A DNA stretch of 9,980 nt from Acidimicrobiaceae bacterium (GTDB taxonomy: Bacteria; Actinomycetota; Acidimicrobiia; Acidimicrobiales; Ilumatobacteraceae): the NCBI GenBank assembly GCA_003154135.1, contig PMCN01000029.1, forward strand, positions 1,918 to 11,897, written 5' to 3'. The translations under genes and the position numbers were made by a program. The notes under the pieces are model-generated. The model ran no database searches. It was given only the letters and a program-made list of their open reading frames with translations, and was not told where the DNA came from. Below, piece after piece: positions 6,205 to 9,980 of this stretch. Numbering within the stretch: the first letter of the stretch is position 1; each line of letters begins with the position of its first letter.

Positions 6205-6828
6205 ATGAACCGGATCCCGGTACATGTGGTGAGCGACGATCACATCTCGCAGGCGGGCGTCGCCTCACAGCTGCGCGGCCGCCCCGAGGCGCTGGTGCTC
6301 GACGACGAGCACTGCGAGCAGGCCACCGTGGTGGTGCTGGTCACCGACCGCATCAACAAGGAGTCCGTGCGCACGGTGCGCAACTACCAGCGACGCGGCG
6401 GGCAGCGCGTGGTGCTCATCACCACCGACCTCGACGACGCGTGCCTGATGAACGCAGTGGAGGCAGGCGTGGCGGGTGTGCTGCGCCGGCGCGAGGCCAC
6501 GCCCGAGAACCTTGGTGCGGCCATCACCTCGGCAGCGTGCGGCAACGGGTCACTGGCCCCCGACCTCGTCGGCCGCCTCCTGCACCAGGTGCGCCGGTTG
6601 CAGCAAGAGGTGCTCACCCCGCGCGGCATCGGCACCGACGGCCTCAACGACCGCGAGCGCAGCGTGCTGGTGCTGCTGGCCGAAGGCCTCGACACCACCG
6701 AGATCGCACAGCGGCTCGCCTACTCCGAACGCACCATCAAGAACATCATCCACGACGTCATCACGCGCCTCAACCTGCGCAACCGGTCGCACGCCGTGGC
6801 CTACGCCATCAAGTCGGGCATCGTCTAG
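6205..6828 (+). CDS. NarL/LuxR-family response-regulator-like transcription factor of the injection-system locus
   Basis: A 207-residue DNA-binding protein. Residues 1-110 form a receiver-like domain: the acidic pair Asp11-Asp12 and the DDHxxxxxGV start are kept. The strand that normally ends in the phosphorylated Asp reads TVVVLVTD (41-48), with Asp48 about two positions late, and the conserved Lys of GYLLK is replaced by Arg in GVLRRR (91-96). Phosphorylation is therefore doubtful. Residues about 144-207 are a GerE/LuxR helix-turn-helix (GLNDRERSVLVLLAEGLDTTEI; SERTIKNIIHDVITRLNLRNR). Start: ATG at 6205, four bases after GGAGG; the in-frame GTG at 6202 is only one base from it and less likely. 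Close relatives of this layout, as I recall, occur in Streptomyces injection-system loci. Position between the two palindromes suggests it controls the locus. It is convergent with the cap gene, five bases apart. Confidence 0.9.
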   Translation: MNRIPVHVVSDDHISQAGVASQLRGRPEALVLDDEHCEQATVVVLVTDRINKESVRTVRNYQRRGGQRVVLITTDLDDACLMNAVEAGVAGVLRRREATPENLGAAITSAACGNGSLAPDLVGRLLHQVRRLQQEVLTPRGIGTDGLNDRERSVLVLLAEGLDTTEIAQRLAYSERTIKNIIHDVITRLNLRNRSHAVAYAIKSGIV

Positions 6829-6832
6829 CCCG
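6815..6832. terminator. Weak bidirectional hairpin at the luxR/cap gene convergence
   Basis: CGGGC (6815-6819) and GCCCG (6828-6832) form a perfect 5-bp G/C stem with an eight-base loop that spans the luxR stop codon (6826-6828) and ends just before the stop codon of the convergent cap gene (6834-6836). No T-tract follows on either strand, so it is at best a weak or Rho-assisted terminator. With only five bases between the two genes, their transcripts must overlap. Confidence 0.25.
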
Positions 6833-6833
6833 C

Positions 6834-7475
6834 TCAGGCATCGTCGGCGGGTGCGTTCTCCCTGATGCGGAACGCCGTCCAGCGCCGCTCCCCCGCTGCC
6901 GACGGGGCCGCGGGCGCCATGCCCGAGGGCAGCTTGCGGGCATCGAGGGTGAGCGAATCGGCCGGGGGCGCCACCTGGGTGTCGAGGGGCGGCCTCACCG
7001 GTGCCACCACCATCACCTCGAGCACGGGGCGCGGCGACAGCCCGGCGGCCTCCCACCAGTCGCTGGCATCGACGCCGCGCGAGGCGACGTTGAGCACGAT
7101 CGGGTCGGTCTCGTCGGCCAGCACGCCCACCAGGTGCTCGACCGGCATCGACTCCATGGTGACCGCTGCGGCCAGCACGCGACCGAGCATGGCGTGCTCG
7201 GCCAGGGCATCGGGGCCGAACGCCGACACCAGGTAGGTGCAGCGGAACCAGCGCGCTGGCGCGTGGCGGCCCAGCACGCCGCCGTTCGCGTCGCGCACGT
7301 CGCTCCAGTCGGCCTGGCGGCGGTCGCGCGCCTCGGCCACCTTGTGCAGCGACACCGACAGGAAGCGGCCGCGTCCACCCGACCACGCGGCTTCCGGCCG
7401 GTCGGTGCGCACCTCCACACCGTCGACGTGGGTGTGCAGCAGCGCCGCCAGCGAACGGGTGAGATCGTCGATCAC
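6834..7475 (-). CDS. cis16: DUF4255 / Pvc16-type tail cap (terminator) protein
   Basis: A 213-residue protein of the DUF4255 (Pvc16 N-terminal) family, which caps the membrane-distal end of the sheath-tube in contractile injection systems. Seen: an N-terminal VIDDLTRSLAALL helix (1-13), then the family-like block WFRCTYLVSAFGPDALAEHAMLGRVL (about residues 76-101, with the Tyr-Leu-Val and His-x-x-Leu-Gly-Arg features), and later VLEVMVVAPV. The C-terminal 45 residues are Pro/Ala-rich and probably flexible. The start codon is GTG (7475-7473). No convincing ribosome-binding site or -10 box is visible just upstream, so the exact start is the least certain part. The gene points away from the sheath operon, 217 bases apart, and may share its regulatory region. 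The symbol follows family nomenclature. Confidence 0.82.
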   Translation of the reverse strand: MIDDLTRSLAALLHTHVDGVEVRTDRPEAAWSGGRGRFLSVSLHKVAEARDRRQADWSDVRDANGGVLGRHAPARWFRCTYLVSAFGPDALAEHAMLGRVLAAAVTMESMPVEHLVGVLADETDPIVLNVASRGVDASDWWEAAGLSPRPVLEVMVVAPVRPPLDTQVAPPADSLTLDARKLPSGMAPAAPSAAGERRWTAFRIRENAPADDA

Positions 7476-7532
7476 AACTGTCAGACTCGCCGTTGCGCGC
7501 AGCCTCGCACGAGGGCCGGGTCACCAGACTTG

Positions 7533-7560
7533 CGGGCAAACGCCGTTGCCCGAATGGGCA
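7533..7560. promoter_or_regulatory. Gapped palindrome, candidate operator copy 2, with an overlapping third half-site
   Basis: CGGGCAA (7533-7539) and TTGCCCG (7546-7552) are a perfect 7-bp inverted repeat. Its core, GGGCA-N8-TGCCC at 7534-7551, is the same as that at 6105-6122 in bases and spacing. A further GGGCA at 7556-7560 pairs with TGCCC (7547-7551) around a four-base loop, giving two overlapping, mutually exclusive pairings. The site lies in the 217-bp divergent region between the cap gene (start 7475) and the sheath gene (start 7693). No strong -10 box was found for either gene. Also in this gap are a 10-bp palindrome (7591-7600) and a small stem-loop (7655-7668). Confidence 0.5.
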
Positions 7561-7682
7561 GAACGTGAGCGATCTGGCGACCGTTCGTGCAATGCGCATT
7601 TCCCCGACGATGGGACGGGAGTACCTGTCGTCGACCTTGGCGACGCACAATTCTCGGCTCAACAGCCGGATCGTGAAGCCAT

Positions 7683-7687
7683 AGGAG
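7683..7687 (+). promoter_or_regulatory. Ribosome-binding site AGGAG that fixes the sheath start
   Basis: AGGAG ends five bases before the ATG at 7693. The same frame stays open far upstream (from 7237, inside the opposite-strand cap gene), so this site and the family-typical N-terminus MPNYLSPGVY decide the real start. It is the best ribosome-binding site in the window, as expected for a very abundant structural protein. Confidence 0.8.
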
Positions 7688-7692
7688 TTCGC

Positions 7693-9222
7693 ATGCCCAA
7701 CTATCTCTCTCCCGGTGTCTACATGGAGGAGGTGTCGTCCGGTTCGAAACCGATCCAAGGGGTCGGGACCGCCGTCGCCGCCTTCGTCGGGTTCGCCGAA
7801 CGGGGACCCGTCAACGAGCCGACGCTCATCACCAACTGGACCACGTTCACGCAGACCTTCGGCGAGTTCGTCGAGGGTTCGTACCTCGCCCACGCGGTGT
7901 ACGGGTACTTCCTCAACGGCGGTGGCGCCGCGTACGTGGTGCGCATCGGCGCCGCTGACGACGCCGACGCGAAGGTGGCCCGCGCCGCGCTGTCGGCCGG
8001 CGAGGGCAAGGTGGGCCTCGAAGTCGTGGCCAAGGAGTCGGGCCCCGCGGGCGACTCCATCGCCGTCGAGGTGAGCGACGCCACCGACCCCGGTGAGTCC
8101 AACGAGAACGTGAAGCTCGTCGTGAAGCGCAACGGCCGCGTGGAGGAGACCTTCGACAACGTCACGTTGCGCAAGGGCCCGAACAACGTCGTCACCAAGG
8201 TGAAGGCGGAGTCGAAGCTGATCACCCTCGAAGAGGTGAAGGGATCCGCCAACCTGGTGCTCGACCGTGGCGCAGCGGTGTCGCTGGCGGGCGGTGCCGG
8301 TGCCGGAGCGGTCGAGGTGAGTGCCCGCGACTACGTGGGCGACCCCTCCGACCGCACGGGCTTCGGCGGCCTCGAGGCTGTCGAGGAGATCACCATGCTC
8401 TGCGTGCCCGACCTCGTGGCAGCCTACGAGCGCGGCGTCATCGACATGGATGGCTTCAAGGCGGTCCAGCTGGCGATGATCGCCCACTGCGAGCTGATGG
8501 CCGACCGCGTCGCCATCCTCGATCCCCCGCCTGGGCTGAAGGCCCAGCACGTGAAGGAGTGGCGTGTCGACACCGCGGGGTACGACTCGAAGTACGCGAC
8601 GCTGTACTACCCCTACGTGAAGGTGATGGACCCTGCCCAGGGCAAGCCGATCATGGTGCCCCCGTGCGGTCACGTCGCCGGCATCTGGGCCCGCAACGAC
8701 GACACCCGTGGCGTGCACAAGGCCCCGGCCAACGAGGTGGTGCGCGGTGCGATCTCGCTGGCGCTCAACATCACCAAGGGCGAGCACGACCAGCTCAACC
8801 CGGTGGGCGTCAACTGCATCCGCACCTTCCCCGGTCAGGGCACGCGCATCTGGGGCGCCCGCACGCTGTCGAGCGATCCCGAGTGGCGCTACGTCAACGT
8901 GCGCCGGCTCTTCAACTACGTCGAGAAGTCGATCCTCTCCGGCACCAACTGGGTGGTCTTCGAACCGAACGACCAGAAGCTGTGGGACTCCGTGCGACGC
9001 ACCGTCACCATGTTCCTGCGCCGGGCATGGCGCGAGGGCATGTTGTTCGGCGCCACACCGGCCGAAGCCTTCTTCGTGAAGTGCGACGAGGAGAACAACC
9101 CCCCCGAGAACCGCGACGTGGGGATCCTCACCGTCGAGATCGGCATCGCCCCGGTGAAGCCCGCAGAGTTCGTGGTGTTCCGTATCAGCCAGTTCTCCGG
9201 CGGCGCCGGACTCGAAGAGTGA
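7693..9222 (+). CDS. cis2: Contractile tail sheath protein of the injection system
   Basis: A 509-residue sheath subunit; hexameric rings of it stack around the inner tube and contract to drive it into a target membrane. Seen: the N-terminal hallmark YLSPGVYMEEV (4-14), which forms the inter-subunit arm. A conserved N-terminal core runs to about residue 95 (AVAAFVGFAERGP; AVYGYFLNGGGAAYVVRIG). A more variable insertion spans about 95-230. The middle domain has LCVPDLVAAYERG and ILDPPPG. The C-terminal sheath domain (about 380-505) contains WGARTLSSDPEWRYVNVRRLFNYVEKS and GILTVEIGIAPVKPAEFVVF. Length and order are those of eCIS and phage-tail-like sheaths. It heads the structural operon, with the tube gene 18 bases downstream. 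A single sheath gene is present at this position, unlike Afp/PVC clusters, which have several in a row; more could lie outside the window. Confidence 0.96.
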   Translation: MPNYLSPGVYMEEVSSGSKPIQGVGTAVAAFVGFAERGPVNEPTLITNWTTFTQTFGEFVEGSYLAHAVYGYFLNGGGAAYVVRIGAADDADAKVARAALSAGEGKVGLEVVAKESGPAGDSIAVEVSDATDPGESNENVKLVVKRNGRVEETFDNVTLRKGPNNVVTKVKAESKLITLEEVKGSANLVLDRGAAVSLAGGAGAGAVEVSARDYVGDPSDRTGFGGLEAVEEITMLCVPDLVAAYERGVIDMDGFKAVQLAMIAHCELMADRVAILDPPPGLKAQHVKEWRVDTAGYDSKYATLYYPYVKVMDPAQGKPIMVPPCGHVAGIWARNDDTRGVHKAPANEVVRGAISLALNITKGEHDQLNPVGVNCIRTFPGQGTRIWGARTLSSDPEWRYVNVRRLFNYVEKSILSGTNWVVFEPNDQKLWDSVRRTVTMFLRRAWREGMLFGATPAEAFFVKCDEENNPPENRDVGILTVEIGIAPVKPAEFVVFRISQFSGGAGLEE

Positions 9223-9240
9223 CGAAGAGGACGACATCCC

Positions 9241-9684
9241 ATGGCACAAGACTCACCCGCCATCACCGCAGCTCGGTTCTCGATCACGGTGGACGGCTAC
9301 GAGATTGCATCCTTCAGCGAGCTGCAGGGCATCAAGACCGAGATCAAGACCACCGAGTTCGTGCAATCCGGTGAGCGCGGCCTCGTGCAGATGCAACTGC
9401 CCGCCAACCCAGTGCTCGCCACGCTCACGTTCAAGCGCGCGCAGACGAGCGACCCGCAGATGTGGACGTGGCACGAGTCGGCGCGGCTCGGTCAGATGGG
9501 TGCGGCGCGCAAGAGCTGCTCGCTGGTGATGTACGACTCGGCGAACAAGCCGGTCGCGCGTTACCACCTCGAGAACGCGTGGCCGGCCAAGATCGAGCTC
9601 GGCGCGCTCAAGGCCGGCTCGGCCGAGATCCTCACCGAGACCGTCACGCTGGTCTGCGACAACTTGCAACGGGTGGCAGTGTGA
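9241..9684 (+). CDS. cis1: gp19-like tail tube protein of the injection system
   Basis: A 147-residue protein of the T4 gp19-like tail-tube family, whose hexamers form the inner tube propelled by sheath contraction and carrying cargo. Seen: ITAARFSITVDGYEIASFSELQGIKTEI (8-35), the beta-hairpin start typical of these proteins with the FSELQGI element; a central LVQMQLPANPVLATLTFKRA strand region; the M-W-x-W-H segment (about 73-77); and C-terminal ENAWPAKIELGALKAGS...ETVTLVCDNLQRV, the usual ending. Length is normal for the family. AGAGG at 9226-9230 precedes the ATG by ten bases, which supports this start. It sits directly after the sheath gene and its stop codon overlaps the start of the next gene. 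Family assignment is firm; whether a second tube paralogue exists downstream cannot be seen here. Confidence 0.95.
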   Translation: MAQDSPAITAARFSITVDGYEIASFSELQGIKTEIKTTEFVQSGERGLVQMQLPANPVLATLTFKRAQTSDPQMWTWHESARLGQMGAARKSCSLVMYDSANKPVARYHLENAWPAKIELGALKAGSAEILTETVTLVCDNLQRVAV

Positions 9685-9980
9685 GCAACGCGGCGCTCGA
9701 CTCGGGTCAGGCGCCGCGCCGCGACACCATCACGACCGTCTTCCCCTTCACGCTGCCTCGCGGCTACGTCGACGCACGTGGTCAAGTGCATCGTGACGGG
9801 AAGATGCGTCTGGCGACCGCCGGTGACGAGATCTGGCCGCAGACCGACGCACGGGTGCGCGAGAACCCCGCGTACCTGTCGGTCCTGCTGCTCACCCGCA
9901 CGGTCACGTCGCTCGGCACGCTGCCCGAAGTGGATGCGCAGGTGATCGAGAACCTGTTCGCCTCCGACCTCGCGTTCCTG
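9681..9980 (+). CDS. Tail-assembly-type protein of the injection system, 3' truncated by window edge
   Basis: The frame starts at a GTG (9681-9683) that shares four bases (GTGA) with the tube stop codon, and stays open for 100 codons to the window end. After a disordered start (to about residue 18) comes TVFPFTLPRGYVDARGQVHRDGKMRLATAGDEI, then RVRENPAYLSVLLLTRTVTSLGTL and ENLFASDLAFL. A small protein of this kind follows the tube gene in actinobacterial eCIS loci, as I recall, and looks like a tail-assembly chaperone or tube-associated protein. Its precise role is not established to my knowledge. Translational coupling to the tube gene suggests a stoichiometric partner. It was placed by start overlap, open frame and family resemblance. 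Confidence 0.8.
   Translation, partial: MSNAALDSGQAPRRDTITTVFPFTLPRGYVDARGQVHRDGKMRLATAGDEIWPQTDARVRENPAYLSVLLLTRTVTSLGTLPEVDAQVIENLFASDLAFL

Noticed and set aside
2949..7568. A stop-free plus-strand frame of 1539 codons running opposite the membrane operon
   Set aside because: Its translation is Arg/His/Gly/Ala-rich with no recognisable domains and lies antisense to three genes with clear domain structure. Long antisense frames are expected from the codon bias of high-GC genomes.
7655..7668. Stem-loop CGGCT-CAAC-AGCCG as a riboswitch or terminator before the sheath gene
   Set aside because: A 5-bp stem is common by chance at this GC content, there is no T-tract, and it ends 14 bases before the ribosome-binding site without sequestering it.
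6550..9249. A stop-free minus-strand frame of 899 codons opposite the sheath gene
   Set aside because: It overlaps an unmistakable sheath gene, the cap gene and luxR in other frames; its composition is typical of an antisense shadow.
7693..9980. An intact prophage
   Set aside because: No integrase, capsid, terminase or lysis gene is seen, and the DUF4255 cap, eCIS-type regulator and membrane operon point to a contractile injection system. Phage genes outside the window cannot be excluded.

Overview
The window comes from a high-GC bacterium, most likely an actinomycete in the broad sense (Actinomycetota, possibly Acidimicrobiia). The grounds are the strong G/C bias at third codon positions, start codons sitting 7-8 bases after a TANNNT -10 box (the leaderless arrangement common in this phylum), and protein architectures I recall from Streptomyces and relatives. 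Taxonomy is an inference; there is no rRNA here.

Bases 1-1866 look like ordinary chromosomal genes: the start of an AMP-binding acyl ligase (minus strand, truncated by the window edge), a divergent putative-cyclase/kynurenine-formamidase-family protein, and a DUF1905/YdeI-type protein. A four-copy 15-bp tandem repeat (1866-1925) marks the junction with the next region.

Bases 1948-9980 are the left part of an extracellular/intracellular contractile injection system (eCIS/CIS) locus, i.e. a phage-tail-like nanomachine. Diagnostic structural genes are the tail sheath (7693-9222), the gp19-like tail tube (9241-9684), a partial tail-assembly-type protein that starts inside the tube stop codon (9681 to the edge), and a DUF4255/Pvc16-type cap protein on the opposite strand (6834-7475). 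The remaining baseplate, spike and ATPase genes would be expected to the right, outside the window. A NarL/LuxR-family regulator (6205-6828) sits inside the locus. Leftward of it runs a tightly packed three-gene operon (6059 to 1948, junctions of 0 and 1 base): a single-pass membrane protein with a cytosolic Ig-like half and an outer half on an 11-glycine linker, a secreted beta-propeller plus choice-of-anchor-D protein, and a 308-residue protein of unknown function. I infer that the membrane protein is the docking partner of the machine at the cytoplasmic membrane, and that the last gene could be cargo or an accessory factor.

The most notable regulatory observation is that the two divergent intergenic regions of the locus (6060-6204 and 7476-7692) each carry one copy of the same gapped palindrome, GGGCA-N8-TGCCC. 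It is positioned as expected for a dimeric regulator controlling the membrane operon, the luxR gene itself, the cap gene and the sheath operon together. The LuxR-type protein encoded between them is the obvious candidate ligand.

No tRNA, rRNA, CRISPR array or insertion sequence was seen. There is no gene-free stretch above 300 bases; the largest gap is 7476-7692.
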